From positions 30,546,001 to 30,610,000 of the forward strand of contig NC_134122.1 of assembly GCF_040939455.1 (NCBI RefSeq): DNA of 64,000 nucleotides. The letters run 5' to 3'. Within the stretch, counting starts at the first letter, position 1; every line of letters starts with the position of its first letter. Of the stretch, positions 1-24,839 are shown in pieces. A model generated the notes under the pieces. It saw only the letters and a list, made by a program, of their open reading frames with translations, had not been told where the DNA came from and did no database searches. The position numbers and the translations under genes are program-made. Source of the stretch: Microcebus murinus (taxonomy: Eukaryota > Chordata > Mammalia > Primates > Cheirogaleidae).

Positions 1-2379
1 AACTACCTTGAGCGCTAGGAAGGCCAGAGCTGTCCCAGAGCCACCTCTATGGGCAGAAAGTGCTAATTTTCCCATCCAAGGACACCAAAGCCCACCTGTC
101 CCTTGGCCGCTGAGGGCCTGCAGCCAGACCCCCAGGAGGAGGAGGAGGAGGAGTTCCGTCTAAGAGGCTAGAAGTGACTTGGCCATGACATAATGGCAGG
201 GTTGGGCATGCAAACCTTTGGAGACCTTTCTGGGGGTTCTTGGCCAAGGTGGTGGGGAAGGGGGCTCAGCTCAAGACAGGACTGTGGAGGAAGATCCTAG
301 GTGGCCTATCACCTGTTCCAAGGATGGCCCAGAGGCCAGCTTCAGGTCCAGCTTAGGGGGCTACTCTTGCAGCTGGCAGTTGTCCAGGCAGAGTGACATA
401 TCAGAGCTCAAGAAGCCAAGGGTCCAGCACCCAACACCAAGGCCAGTTCCCTCCCACCCCTCTCCCATGCTTGCAGACCTCATCCTACAGAGGTGGTCCT
501 GCCTCCAAGCTGCTCTGGGCCCTGCCCCATGCTACTCACTCACCTGAGGGTGGAGCAGTACTTTCAGGCAGGGAGAAGCCGTGGATAGCACAATTTGTGC
601 ATACCCCCTCAGCTCTGCCACACACCATGTGTCCCCTGAAAGTGGCTTTGTGCTCCAGGCTGCCGTTTCTGCCTGTCCAACCCCACTGCCAGTGTCTCAG
701 GCTCGGCCTCCTCTCTTCCAGCTTAGGCTACTGCAGCCATTTCTTCCCTACCTCCCCTCCCCAGGCGCCATACTCACATTCTCTGTGCTGCCTACTGTGA
801 CCCTCTGTCTCCTGGGCCCCAGCCCTGGCTTGGTTGACTCTACTCTGGGAAGTCTCTCCTCTCATCCTCCTAGGGAGGCTCCCACAGCACCTTTGCACGT
901 ACGCTCCTCTTCCTCTCTCCACGTAGCATGTTGTCCTTGATGAACTCTGAGTGCTTCAAAGGCAAGGTTTGTCCTTTCTTATCTTCATGCACCAAGGCCT
1001 AGCACAGGCCTGGAACTTGTAGTTACTCACAAAGTATTCTTTAAATGAAAAAGCGAATGAATGAACAGATGTGTGAAGGAACAAAACCTCGAAGGGTTGA
1101 GCATACATGGCTCTCACAGCCTTCATCTTGCGCTGTGGTATCTGCAAACCTGCTTCCCTCATAGTACTGGTTCTTAGAGTTCAAGAGCAAGGCTTTTTCC
1201 TTTTTCCTCCTATCACCCTTGAGCTATGGGGCAGGCCTGCCCCAGGGAAGATGTGCAGATAGCAGAGCCTGATTCTGCTGCTCTGCTGCCCTCATCTGGC
1301 TGAGCAAGGAAACTGACGAGGCCTGGAAGCTTCTCTGGCTGCAGTGTCCTGCCTTGCCTGGGGTGGGAGGGAAGAGGTTTCTGGAATGCAGAACATGATA
1401 GTTTTCCCCTTTCACCCGCTTCTGGGTACAGGCCTGGGATTGGAGCAGAGGAACATGTCTAAGAACACACACTGTCTGTGTTCTCCAAGTGACATTTTGG
1501 GAAAGGTGCTGGGTGTGGCTGGAGTCAGAAGCCCCAAGCTGGGCCCTGCCAGACTTGCTCTGTGACAAATCTCAGCGGGAATCTGGGCACCCAGTTCCTC
1601 GGCTGCAAACTCTACTTCCCAACGCAGCTCAGGTATCGTGGTCTCACCTCATCCTCCCACCCCCTCGCGCCAGTGCAGGTACCTTCTTGCTCATGTCTCA
1701 GAGGCTGCCCAGGTGTGTGCCTGTTGCTGTCCCACCTTTACCAGGCTGGGTAGATTTGGGGTCCCGTGTCTTACCTGCCTCTGAAAACCTAGGATCTATT
1801 GGAAAGCCAGCCCATAGGGGGCTGTCCAGCTTCTGAACAAATGAAAGCCATGCTTTGTTAGGTCTCTGCAAACACCTGGCAGCTGGCACGCCTTCTTGAC
1901 ATCCTCTTCGGCCTGCCCTGCCTTACAGAGGGGTTGCCCCATACCATGACATTTCCTGGGCTCCTTTGCCAACTGGCTCCTGGTTTATCTGGCCAATGGG
2001 AGACATCGATGGTAAGCCAGGGCTCTTCTTCTTCCCTCCCTCTTGCTTCAGGTGACAACGCTGCCAGTGCCATTGCTTGGCGTGCTGTCCTGCCAGCAGC
2101 TCTTGTCACTGTAGTCCCAGCTCCTAAGCTCTGGCAACACCCCCTGCTCCCTGGGGGGCAGCAGTGGCTGCCTGGGGTTGCCCATCTCAGGGTCGCCCAC
2201 CTTTGCAACTCGCTCCCCTCGAGACCTCCCCCTTGGCCCGCCAGGCACAGTTTGTCTGCCTGGCCCCATCCTGGTGCATCTCTCCTCTCCGCCACCATGC
2301 CACACAGAGCCAACACTCAAGTCTCTGTGCTCCCCGTCTTCCCCAGCCAGACCACAAATGAAGCACACTCCACCAGCGC
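1..2379. other. RHBDD2 downstream intergenic DNA, no gene seen
   Basis: Mostly GC-rich unique-looking DNA with a short (GGA)n run near 135-153. About 960-1080 looks like an L2/MIR 3' end (GCCTAGCACAGGCCTGG, then GAATGAATGAAC). Open frames here (e.g. 1934-2653, 239 codons) have no family resemblance, splice context or homologous flank, so I do not call them genes. By synteny POR should lie beyond the left edge. Confidence 0.6.
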
Positions 2380-2396
2380 AGGTCAGAGGCTATTTC

Positions 2397-2402
2397 TTTA
2401 TA
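2397..2402 (-). terminator. RHBDD2: Candidate RHBDD2 polyadenylation signal (TATAAA variant)
   Basis: The minus strand reads TATAAA about 580 nt after the stop codon. It is followed at 2370-2345 by a G/T-rich stretch (GTGTGCTTCATTTGTGGTC) resembling a downstream element, which places cleavage near 2375-2385. TATAAA is a known but weaker variant of AATAAA. Confidence 0.45.
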
Positions 2403-2744
2403 CAAAGGTAATCAACACCGTGGACCCACCAGCATGCTGCTGTGGCTCACGTGGGACCGTCTCTCCACTTCTGGGACAGAAGAGTCTGGGTAGGGGGACT
2501 GCAGAGGGGAGATACGCTACAAAGGCCTGGGGACTGCCAAGCACACACCAGCTGGGAGTTCCTGAAGGGCAGAGACACGGACACAGGGACACTATAACCA
2601 AGAGAACAGCACACGAGGGCAGGAAGGATAGTGGAGCTGAAAATAGCCACTGACAGCCACTGCCCTTTTCTCCCGTGTGTTTTCTGGGAGGAGGCTGGGA
2701 CCTGGGACCACGAAGCCTGGCAGTGCTGCTCCAAGAGCCACGTG

Positions 2745-2905
2745 ACTCGATGCAGGCACAGACTGTCTCACCTTATGCATCTGTAAACTGGCAACAGTAA
2801 ATGGTACTTCACAAAGCTGCCATGAGCACAAATGAGACTGAAATAGGGACATTTATCAAAGTACTCAACACGGAGCCTGGCACATAGAGGTGTTCAATAA
2901 ATAAT
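2745..2905 (+). repeat. MIR SINE fragment
   Basis: It contains the core 'catctgtaaactggcaaca' and the end 'cggagcctggcacatagagg' followed by a CAATAAAT-type end. It is old and diverged, and lies in the RHBDD2 3' UTR on the opposite strand. Confidence 0.8.
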
Positions 2906-2981
2906 TTGTCAGGAAAATCTTAGCTCACAAGAGACCTTCTTCAGAAAGCCAAGATAGGAGATAACTTCCCCAGAAATTCTC

Positions 2982-14500
<11,519 letters not shown>

Positions 14501-14581
14501 TAGTGTCGTAGCATTCCTGAGTGCCACTTGGGTTGCCTCGGCGTCTTGGGCATTCCCGCTCTAGATAGCTAATTATTATTG

Positions 14582-14924
<343 letters not shown>

Positions 14925-14929
14925 TAGCT

Positions 14930-15080
14930 AATGATTATTGTGCCTTAGGTTCACAGAGCCCTTTTATACCACACCCCCATCTATGTTCATCCCCTTTACA
15001 CCAAAGAGGAAACTGAGGTCTAGGGAAATCCCTGAGCAATTCAGCTAAATGGCAAAGACAGAATTGGAGAAGGAGCAGGA
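14930..15080 (-). repeat. MIR fragment
   Basis: On plus it reads 'agaggaaactgaggtctagg' and 'caattcagctaaatggcaaa', the reverse of the MIR core. Confidence 0.65.
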
Positions 15081-16395
15081 GACGGGGGAGGGATTCTATT
15101 GAATGGATTGAAGACTTAGGGATGCAATAGAGCACCTTCATAATCAAGGTCTGCTTCAGCACTTTACAGTTCTTTAGCCAGAAGAACTGCTGTTTGAGGT
15201 ATACAACTGGAATATGGTGTCCCTGACTACAGGTGCTGCCAAAGGGGAAGTACTTGCCCAAGATCACCAGTAGGAAGCGGTAGGACTAGGATTTGAATCC
15301 GGGTTTGCTGATCCCAATGTTCTGCCCTTTTCACTATTTCCCTCAAACATCCTGCCCACTACCTGTATGTATATTTGATATGAGGCCGCAGAGGCTACTG
15401 AAAACTAAACAAATGCTTCATTCTCTGTGCTGGATATTGTCCATTTGCCCCTCAGATCCATTCTCCGCCAGCCCTACTCTACTTCCCTCCCTTCTGCAGG
15501 CAGTGCGTGTGTCCCCAGCTTGGGCTCCTGTCACCCTCCTCCACAGCTCTAGCTCCACTGAGTTCTGTTACCACCATTTCCTCCCTTTCTCCTTCTGACT
15601 TGAGGTGCTCCGCATGGTTTCATCCTCCAGGGGACTGGCTTAGGTTTCTTCATAGGGTGGTCTCAGGGAAGCAAAAGGGGAAAGGACCAATGTGCAAGCA
15701 CTTTCCACACCTTGGCTTAGATCACATTTGCTAATGTCCCATTGGCCAAAGGAGTCACAGGACCAGAGCCATTGTGGGAGGGGACTACACATAGTGGAGG
15801 GACGCTTAATTCATTGGGAGTCATTATTGTAATAATCTACCACAGGCCCCATTCAGGGGCCCTGTTTTAATGTAAATTTTATTATTATTTAGATTTGGAA
15901 AGGCCAACAGATCAGGAGATGGCTGCCATTGGGATCACGGATCCCAAGAGAAGGGGACATACCATAGGGAGGCCACATGGAGAAGCACCAGGGTTGGTCA
16001 AGAGGCAGAATTGGGGTACATTGTGGGAAAGAGCTTTTATTGTGGTTTCCAAAGAAAGGAACAGACAAGGCAGTGTAAGCAGGCCTAAGCTTTGTTATTT
16101 TGAATAACTTCTTAGGCTATGGGGCTAAGGGGATGTGAGGAGATCACACTGCAAGTAGTGGAAGAGCCAGGATTTGAACCTGAGTCTCTAGGCCTCTAAC
16201 ATTGTTCCATTTCTACTACTATACACATCTCCATCACAGCAGATGCAACATGGTATTTAAGTCCCATTTATGTATCTGTCTCCATTCCCAGACTGTGATT
16301 TTCATGAGGTCAGGGTCATGTAGGATCTTGCACATAGTAGGCTCCCAGGAAATGTCTGGAAGGGATTAAGGAATGAGCATTCTTTGAATCCTTTG
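15081..16395. other. Intergenic DNA with weak MIR/L2 traces
   Basis: 16140-16210 looks like MIR in reverse ('gagccaggatttgaacctga'). 16270-16375 resembles an L2 3' end ('tcttgcacatagtaggctcc'). About 15640-15845 resembles the end of an old LTR or DNA repeat that I cannot name. No gene is seen. Confidence 0.45.
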
Positions 16396-16810
16396 GCTTC
16401 AGGCATAAGTTCTTAATCTTTTTGGTCATGTCTGTTGAAACCTAGGGACACCTCTTGAGAACAATGCTTTTTAAATGTATAAAATACAATACGTTGAATT
16501 ACCAAGGGAACCTATGGCTTTCAAAATATTAATAAAAACCAAGTTGTGATATAGTACCATATGTGCTTCTTGATGGATGCATTGATTAGCAAGACGTAAC
16601 AGCAGGTCTGGTGGCTACCATAATTTTGAAGTGGGGATGTGCATATTTATTTTTTGAGTTTTTGGCAACTGGAATGTGATATGAACATTCTGTGATTTCT
16701 ATTGGTGACAAAGTTACCAATTATGCTAATAGGGCCATGTTGGTTACCTAAATCCCTAATGGATGGGAATGCTAAAGTTCAGTTAGCAGTTACCTTAATC
16801 CTGCTGATGA
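16395..16810 (+). mobile_element. Decayed hAT-Charlie-type DNA transposon relic
   Basis: The left end 'aagttcttaatctttttggt' resembles the Charlie-group terminus. Internal text such as 'tgatatgaacattctgtgat' and 'tctattggtgacaaagttac' matches a MER-type element I remember without a certain name. No transposase frame remains. Confidence 0.5.
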
Positions 16811-18498
16811 CACAGCAGTGGGTATGAAAAACAAATGAGGTTTTACTCAACCGGAAGCAAAACAGGGATCAGGACTATAGTGGAGCAGCTGGAAAAAGCA
16901 AACGGGAACTTGAGCTGTTCTCACCAAAAGCAGGGGCTTGGAAAGAGGAAGGAGGTGGCAGTTCCATCTTCTCTGTGTCAGCCATGCCAGGCCACCTCAG
17001 GAGTTCTGGGTCTGTTTCTAGATACACACTCTAAAAAAAGAGGTAGGCAAACTGGGAGCTTGTACAGCAAAAAGTGACCAGGACTGGGGACAGAGGGGGA
17101 ACTTGAAATGATGTCAGATGAGGAACAATTGTAGAGACCAGGGATGCTTCAGGAGTAGCTTCAGGAGTCCTGGCCACTGGCTGCTACTGTCTGAAGGGCT
17201 GTGCAGGAGGGGAGTAGATTGACTCTGTGCTACTCCAGAAGGGAGAGCTAAAACAGAAAGGTAGCAACAACAGGGAGACACACTTGACTTAAGAAAGAAC
17301 TTTCTGACCGTTTGGGTTGCCCATCCATGGAGTGAGCTGCCTGTTATTAGAGGTGTGCAAGCAGAGGCTGTCTGGGGACTCCCTGAGAAGGCTGAAGAGA
17401 TGTCCAAGCATCAGGTTGGAGGCTGAACTAGATGCCTTTTAAAATCTTTTTGGATCCTCCTTTCTAAGACTCCAAAAACAAACACAAATGCACATGGAGG
17501 ATTGATACATTTACCACTAGGGCTTTGGGGATCATTGCATTTGGTTTCTTGGCAGAATGAGAGTTGGGGCAACGGCACATGTCCTACAGCCAAGGGCTGT
17601 GCATTCTAATGGAGGATCACCTTACGAGAGCTGGGAGCTCTTGATTCATTCATTTGAGAAATGTTGACGTAGTGCCTCCTGTGTGGCAGGCATTGTACTG
17701 AGTGCTTTGGGTTTACAAAAGGAAGACCAGGCCCAGCCTTGTAGAGGCTTGTCTAGTGTACCAAGCACTTTCACAAAGCACCACTTATCACATTCAATTC
17801 TTATGACAAATCTGGAAACTTCACATCATCAGCTCCATTTTTAAGAGAAACTCAAAAGAGGTAAGGTGACCTGGTAAGGTCACAAACCAGAACCCACACC
17901 AGCTCACCTGCCAGTGGGTTCATGGTTCTTCCCACTGCACCAGGGACTTGTAAACACTGGCTGTGGATCCACAGGGCCCCACGACCCACCCACACTATGT
18001 GGTTCCACTTCCCAACTTGGGGAGGGAGAGGGGGAACCTGGCATTTACAACTGAGTCATTGTATAAAGGAAAAAATGGGGGTGGGAGGATGAGGCTATGA
18101 CACATCTGCTTGAGTAATTGGAGAATGGACAATTTATATATGAATTATGACATGTATTTAAATTCATGTCCTGGAAAATTATAGACCAAAACCTCTTTTG
18201 AAGCAAATAGGCCTACATACTGTAGAGTGGGACAAGCAACGGGCCACAAACTGAACTAATCATGATGAAGCTAAATGGATGGCAGTTTATGGTATGAAAA
18301 CACAAGCAGCGTAATCGAAGAGTTGAACCCAGGCAGCGAAGGCACCAATTCTGTGTTTGTGAGCATGTGCACTAGAACTCTCGCAAGGTAGCCAGCCCTC
18401 TTAGAAAGTATTCTCAGTGGCAGAAATGTGCTGCTTTCAATTTGAGTCTAAACCTGTATAATCCTTTATAGTTCAGAAGGTTCTAAATAGGCAACCCT
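16811..18498. other. Intergenic DNA, MIR/L2-like parts
   Basis: 17645-17740 has 'ctcctgtgtggcaggcattg', a common old interspersed-repeat motif. 17765-17945 reads as a reverse MIR. The remainder is unassigned, and no gene signature is seen. Confidence 0.45.
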
Positions 18499-18897
<399 letters not shown>

Positions 18898-19207
18898 TTA
18901 CAGAACAGAATGTGATCATTTATTTCTCCATTCACTCAAAAATGTTTATAAAAATACCATAGGAAGTCTGAGCATATGAAGGTTTACAGTGTTCTGACTT
19001 TGCTGTAATGAGCATGCAAGGTTTCAGCAATGAAAGCAGTATGTTGTGGAACAGACACTAAGCCTTAATCACCTTCATTGACCTCAGATAATTCCAGTCC
19101 CTCATTCCCCACCTCATGCAGTGTATGTGGCACAGAAAGATGGGAAAATTTGAACCAGTGAGGGGAAATATTAATGTTTGTTATATCAGCATTTAAAAAA
19201 GTTTTAT

Positions 19208-19539
19208 AGACTGGGTGTGGTGGCTCACACCTATAATCCTAGCACTTTGGGAGGCTGAGGCACGAGGATCCCTTGAGCTCAGGGGTTCGAGACCAGCCTG
19301 AGCAAGAGCAAGACCCCATCTCTATTAAAAATAGAAAGAATTAGCTGGGTGACTAAAAATAGAAAAAATTAGCTGGGCATGGTGGCATGCACCTGTAGTC
19401 CCTGCTACTCAGGAGGCTGAGGATCACTTGAGACCAAGAGTTTGAGGTTGCAGTAAGCTATTATGATGCCATGGCACTCTAGCCTGGGCAACAGAATGAG
19501 ACTCTGTCAAAAAAATAAATAAATAAAAATAAAAATAAT
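19208..19539 (+). repeat. Alu, older type, with expanded linker
   Basis: A dimer with target duplication AAAGTTTTAT (19198-19207 and 19540-19549). The linker segment 'gaattagctgggtgactaaa' is followed by a second 'attagctgggcatggtggca', a small internal duplication. The tail is an AAAT-type repeat. Confidence 0.92.
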
Positions 19540-19549
19540 AAAGTTTTAT

Positions 19550-20765
19550 TAAGGTTTAATTTATACACATTAAACTGCATATATTTAAAGTATAGAATGT
19601 GACTAAGTTTTGAAATATGTGTCTACCCACGAAACCACCACTACAATCTAAATAATGACATATCTGTCACCCCCAAAAGTTTTCTCATGCCCCTCTATGT
19701 CCCTCCCACCCTATAATCCTCACCTTCTCTGTCCCCAGGGAACCAATGATCTGCTTTCTGTCACTATAGATTAGTTTAGATTTTCTAGAGTTTTATATAA
19801 ATGGAATCACACAGATTGTACTCGTGTTTCTGGTCTGGTTTCTTTCATACAGCAAAATTATTCTCAGATTCATCATGTTGTTGCTTGTATTAATAGTTCT
19901 TCCCTTTTATTGCTAAGTAGTAATTTGCTTACCCATTCACCTGTTAATGGACATTTTGTTGTTTCCGGTTTTTTAATAAGTGGATGAAGCTTCTATAGGA
20001 ATCTTCTATATACAGGGCTTTGTGTAGACATGCTTTCATTTTTCTTGTGTAAATAATTAGTTGTGGAATGGCTGGATCATATGGTGGGTGTATGTTTAAC
20101 TTTTTAAGACACTATCAAATTATTTTCAGAAGTGACTGTAGCATTTTGCATTCCAACAATGTATGAGAGTTCCAGTTTCTTCACATCCTTGACAACATTT
20201 GGTATCGTCAGTTTTTTAAATGTTAGCCACTCTAATAGATATGTAGTACTATCTCATTGCATATCATTAACCATTTCTGAGCACTTTTCAGAAATGTGCT
20301 TGTCATCTCTATATGTATTTTCTTTGGTGAAGGATCTGTTCAAATCTGATACCAGCTTTTTACTTGTTTTTTTCCTTATTATTGAGTTTTGAGAGTTCTT
20401 TATATGTTTTGTATACAAACCTTTTGTCAGATACATGATTTACAAATGTTTTCTCCAAGACTGTGGCATGTCTTTTAATTTCTTGACAGTGTCTGACAAA
20501 GAGCAGAGGTCCTTCCCTTTTTTTGAGACAGAATCTTGCTCTATTGCCCCAGGCTAGAGTGCAGTGGCTGGTCATAGCTCACTGCAACCTCAAACTCCTG
20601 GGCTTAAGCGATCATCCTGCCTCAACCTCCCGAGTAACTGGGACTAGAGGTGTGAGCCACCTCACCTGGCCAGAAGTCTTTCATTTTAATGAAGGTCCAA
20701 TTTATCAATTTCTTTCTTTTAAAGATTATGCTTTTTGTGTCATATCTAAGACAATTTATACATTT
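19550..20765 (-). mobile_element. Old L1 (L1M) 3' end
   Basis: Reverse-oriented L1 3' UTR and ORF2 end. Typical text on plus includes 'tggaatggctggatcatatg' and 'ttattgagttttgagagttc'. Interrupted by an Alu monomer at 20517-20671. Confidence 0.85.
20517..20671 (-). repeat. Alu-like monomer (FLAM/FAM-like) inside L1
   Basis: About 155 bp, a single 7SL-derived unit with both a normal start (GGCCAGGTGAGGTGG on minus) and a poly-A end, so not merely half a dimer. Confidence 0.85.
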
Positions 20766-22330
20766 ATATGCTGGTTTGTTTGTTTCCTGTCTCTCAAAAT
20801 CAATGAGAATGCTTCTTTGGCTGATGCCCAGTGTCTTAAAAACTGTCATTTCACATGTCTTGTCTGGTTTTTTGGTTGTTTCAGGCAAGAAGGTAGACCT
20901 GGTGTCTGTTTCTCCATTTTGACTAGAAATGGAAGTCTCAGCATTTTTTCTTAATCACAAAAGTATGTTTAACAGAAGTAGCAGGCATGACTCCCTGGAA
21001 ACAAATTAGAATTTTTTAAAGTAGGAAAACAACCCAAACAAAAATGCAAATGAATTCGTTTTATTATTCGAGTGTTTTTTTTATTATCAAAGCAATGAAT
21101 ACATATTACCAAAAGTAAGAAAATACAGAAAAGCAAAAAGAACATAATTAATACCTATAATCTTACCAATTCTTTATTCTTTTCAATCCTTACATACATA
21201 TGGTTATTTTTAAACATAGACATTTTTGAATGGAATCATATATTATACTGTTTTCAACACATTGATTCTACTTAGAGACATATCTTGAATGTCTTTCTGG
21301 ATTAGTAGATACATTTGTGCAACATCATGACTACAAAGCACAATAGTTGGATGTATTATCATTTATTAAACCAATAATAATAATCAAAAAGCCATGACCT
21401 GGCTGGTCCAGGACTCAGGGTGTTCTACAGTCAAAGAAATGTGTTCTTGCAACTAAAAGGAATTTCAGAATGAGTCAAGTTCCTTTTTTATTTTTCCTAA
21501 ACATAGCAAAACTTCCTACTATTTTCTTTCCTCTCCCATACACGTCCCCAATGTTCTGTATCTGCATTCAACCTTTTCTTTTCAAACTCCCTAAAATGTC
21601 CTCCCCTAGGGGATGGAGGTTTGTGCATCTCTTTTCCTTCCTATCCTGTTTTCTCTTGTCTCTGGGATTTCGACTCTTTCTCCTCTTTTTTCTGATCATG
21701 TTTCTAGGGAACCGCAAGATTTCCTTTTGAGGTCAGGCCATAGAGGAGAACTGGAACGAGCAAAGCTGGGATGCCTTTAGCAGGTGGGAGCAGGAATGGG
21801 GCAAAGCTGGAATGTTAATCATTTTTGTCCTATGCACTTTGCCCTTGGTCTGCAAAGAGACTTCCAGGCCTCAAATGTAATATCCAGAGATGCTGTTGTT
21901 GATGGTTCCACCAGGCATCCTCCTATGTGGAGAGAGTCTCCTGGTGTCAAACGTCCAGGCTGGGGCACAGGTGACTTCTCTGCAAGCAACCCCCCAGCGA
22001 GGGCATTTCTAGATCAAATCCAGGAGCAAATGCTGTTGGCTCTACCTCCAAATACAGAGGTAGAATCCAGCCCCTGTGCTCCACCTGCACAGCTACAACT
22101 CCAGCCCTTTCTGGGGTGCTCACTGACATCCTCTTCCGTCTCTCTGTTTCCATTTTTGCTGTTCAACAACCCATTCTCCACCCAGGAGCCAGGGCTTTGG
22201 CCTTAAGTAAATCAGAAAGTGTTGCTTCCCTAGTTATGATTTATAAAGGCCCAGGTTCGTCCCATGTGTTCTGTTCCCTGCTGACCTTCCTCAGCTCATC
22301 TTCTACCTCTCTGCACTCTCTGTGGGAGTC
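20766..22330. other. Intergenic DNA, partly A/T-rich
   Basis: 21045-21380 resembles an old L1/HAL1-like 3' segment ('tatcttgaatgtctttctgg'). 21400-22330 is unassigned. Open frames here have no supporting evidence. Confidence 0.4.
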
Positions 22331-22334
22331 GGGA

Positions 22335-22810
22335 CAATGCCTCCCTCACCACCAAATGTCCCTAATCCCCGGAACCTGTGTATCTGACAAAAGGGAAGAC
22401 TTTGCAGGTGTGATTAAGTTAAGGATCCTGAGATGCGGAGAGTATTCTGGGCCATCTGAGTGAGACCAGTGTACTCAAGAGGGCCCTTTAACGAGGGGCA
22501 GGAAGGTCAGAGGGTGAGAAGGCTGAGGGATGACAGAAGCAGCGGGTGGGGCCAGCTGCTTTGGAGTTGGAGGTTGGGGCCACCAGCCAAGGAAGGAAGC
22601 AACCTCTGGAAGCCAGAAAAGGAAGGAAACAGATTCTCTCCTAGAGCCTCCAGAAGGAATGTAGTTCTGTGGATACCTCGATTTTAGCCCTGTAAGACCC
22701 ATGTCATACTTCTGACCTCCAGAACTATAAGATAATAAATCTGTGCTGTTTCAAGCCACTGGGTTTGTGGCTATTTGTTACAGTAGCATTAGGAAACTAT
22801 TATAATACAC
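22335..22810 (+). mobile_element. MaLR/MLT-type solo LTR
   Basis: Reads like an old MLT-type LTR: 'cctaatccccggaacctgtg', 'gtgattaagttaaggatcct', 'tctgacctccagaactataa', 'aagccactgggtttgtggct' and a terminal 'aggaaactatta'. No internal retroviral sequence adjoins it. Confidence 0.75.
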
Positions 22811-22829
22811 TTCCTTGCTACAGTGGTCT

Positions 22830-23175
22830 CCTGTTTTTCAAACAAGCCAAAGTCTTTTCCATCTCAGGGCCTTTGCACGCGCTGCTCCTGGCTCTTAGTG
22901 TGGGGGCCTCCTCCTGGCCATCGGGTCCCAGGTCAGGTGCTGCCTGATCAGGAGAAACTTCCCGGGTCACCCTCCCATGGACTCCTGACCCCCACACTCT
23001 CCTGGCTCCTTCTTCTTTGGAGGCACTTACCCCTGGTTTCAAATCATCTCTCCTATTTGTGTCTTTCTTTGTCTGATTTTCTGTCACTGCTGCTAGACTT
23101 CCTGGAGGACAGGGACCTGCTATATCCTGGGACACCTAGAATAGAGCCTAGTGCATAGCAGGTGCTTAGGCATAT
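22830..23175 (+). repeat. L2 LINE 3' end
   Basis: 'ctcagggcctttgcacgcgc', 'ctggaggacagggacctgct' and 'cctagtgcatagcaggtgct' follow the L2 3' end order. Confidence 0.7.
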
Positions 23176-24340
23176 CTGTTAGTCCCTCCTCTTCAGAGCT
23201 GCCATTTCTGGTATGGGGAAAAGGCAGTGGTGCCTTGGAGGGTTCAAGGTGTGGACAAGCACCAGGTGTCTCACTCTGCACAGCTGAGACAGTTCTGGGA
23301 CCCGTGCCAACCACCGGACTCCACCAGGCCAGGGGTGGTTGGTAGGATGACCCATGCACCACCCCTACAGTCTGCAGACCCCTGGGGAAGGCACTGAACA
23401 ACTGCAAGACTCCGAAGGTTGCGGGTAGGGTGGGACCTGGACCTTGCCCATCCCCCACCAGCATCCCAGGGGCACAGTACATCAGGGCCCTCAGCCCCCC
23501 AGGTGGTCCCAGCCCTCAGGCCTGAGCTCAAGGGAGCAGCACGGCTCCTTATTGGACTGTTGGCGACTAATTCGTAGAACACTGATGGTCACCAGCCCCC
23601 AGAGGATAGCTCGGTGCGGCTCCTTCTGCTGTGATGGAGAAATGGCCCCTGGAAATGGTCACTGGGGTATATACATATGTTAAGATTTGCTAATTATACT
23701 TAAGATTAATGCACTTTACTGTAAGTCAGTTATGTCTGCATAAAATATAGAGTAAAAACATTTTATTAATTGTGTCTACTTTTTTGAGTAGTATTTACTT
23801 GGACAAGTTTCAAAATTCAAAATTCAAAGACAATTTACAAAAGAGTATACTGTCCCAGGCCTGGTCCTCTGGAAAATTTAGAATTATTCTATGCACAATA
23901 AGGCAGAACACTGCCCCCTGCTGGCTTACCTGTGACATGACTCACCTCTAGGCTGATGGTTTTAATATGGGACCCCTCCCTGAACACCCTCTTCCCTGGA
24001 GTCCAGCATCCTGGATGCCAACCCCTCAAAGTTGTGAAGCTGCAGCCTTCCGTGGCATGCTTGCTCTTCCCACACTCCAGACGTAAGCCCAGTGCACACG
24101 TCCCCCTGGGGAAGCAGTGCCCGCTCCACTCACCCCTTCTGGCCAGTTTCCTGGTTTCTGTAATGATCCTCCCGGATCTCCCCGGCATTCAGCTTCAGTG
24201 GAGCATGAGAGGTGAGGCAGGCAGGAGCAAAATAGTGCAGGAGAGTCCTTGCAGGCCGTGGCAGGCAGTGTGGATGTTATTTCAAGAACAGTGGGAAGCT
24301 TAGAGAGGTTAACTTGGGAGGAGGGTCATAGGGTCATGAC
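23176..24340. other. Intergenic DNA with a short L1 3' trace
   Basis: 23655-23765 resembles an L1M terminal segment ('gtatatacatatgttaagat'). The remainder is GC-moderate unassigned DNA with shadow open frames only. Confidence 0.4.
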
Positions 24341-24344
24341 CCAG

Positions 24345-24830
24345 TTACGTTTTATAAGGTGTGGGGAACAAGTGCTCTGAAACGTTGCTGATGGGATTAA
24401 CAAGTGGCACAATTTCTATAGAGGGAAACTGGGCAATATCTATCAAAATGACAAATGTAGCTGTCTTTGATCCAGTAATTCCTTTTAGGATTTTAGGATT
24501 TAATTTATAGGATTCTAACTTTTAGGATTCTAACTTATAGAATATCCTTGCATAAGTGCAAAGTGTTCTGTGTAAAGTCATTCATTGCAGGATTGACTGC
24601 CATAATAAACGATGGGACAATGTGGGAATGAGTAATAAATTATAGTACATCCCTTTGAAAGACTCCTGTGCAGTCATAAAAGCAAAACCAAACAAACCCA
24701 AACTAAGGAAGCTATGTATTCATATGGAATAATACCTAAAATATTTTGCTGAATGAGAGAAGAGAGTTTCCTAACAGTGGGCATAGTAATGCTACATGAA
24801 TAATAAAAATATTTTAAAAGTGAGAGAGAT
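24345..24830 (+). mobile_element. Old L1 3' UTR-type fragment
   Basis: 'gagggaaactgggcaatatc', 'gatccagtaattcctttta' and 'aataaattatagtacatccc' match the 3' part of an old L1ME/L1M-type element. It holds a small local tandem of 'ttaggattctaac' at about 24485-24540. Confidence 0.6.
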
Positions 24831-24839
24831 AAAACTGCC

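Larger units (their letters stand above)
2380..2981 (-). other. RHBDD2: RHBDD2 3' UTR (approximate end)
   Basis: The stretch runs from the stop codon to the inferred cleavage site near 2380 and contains a MIR (2745-2905) on the opposite strand. No AATAAA is present on the minus strand here, so the end depends on the variant signal at 2397-2402. The true end could lie further downstream. Confidence 0.5.

Noticed and set aside
1934..2653. 239-codon plus-strand open frame
   Set aside because: No recognised domain, low-complexity composition, overlaps the RHBDD2 3' UTR region in antisense; long open frames by chance are expected in GC-rich DNA.
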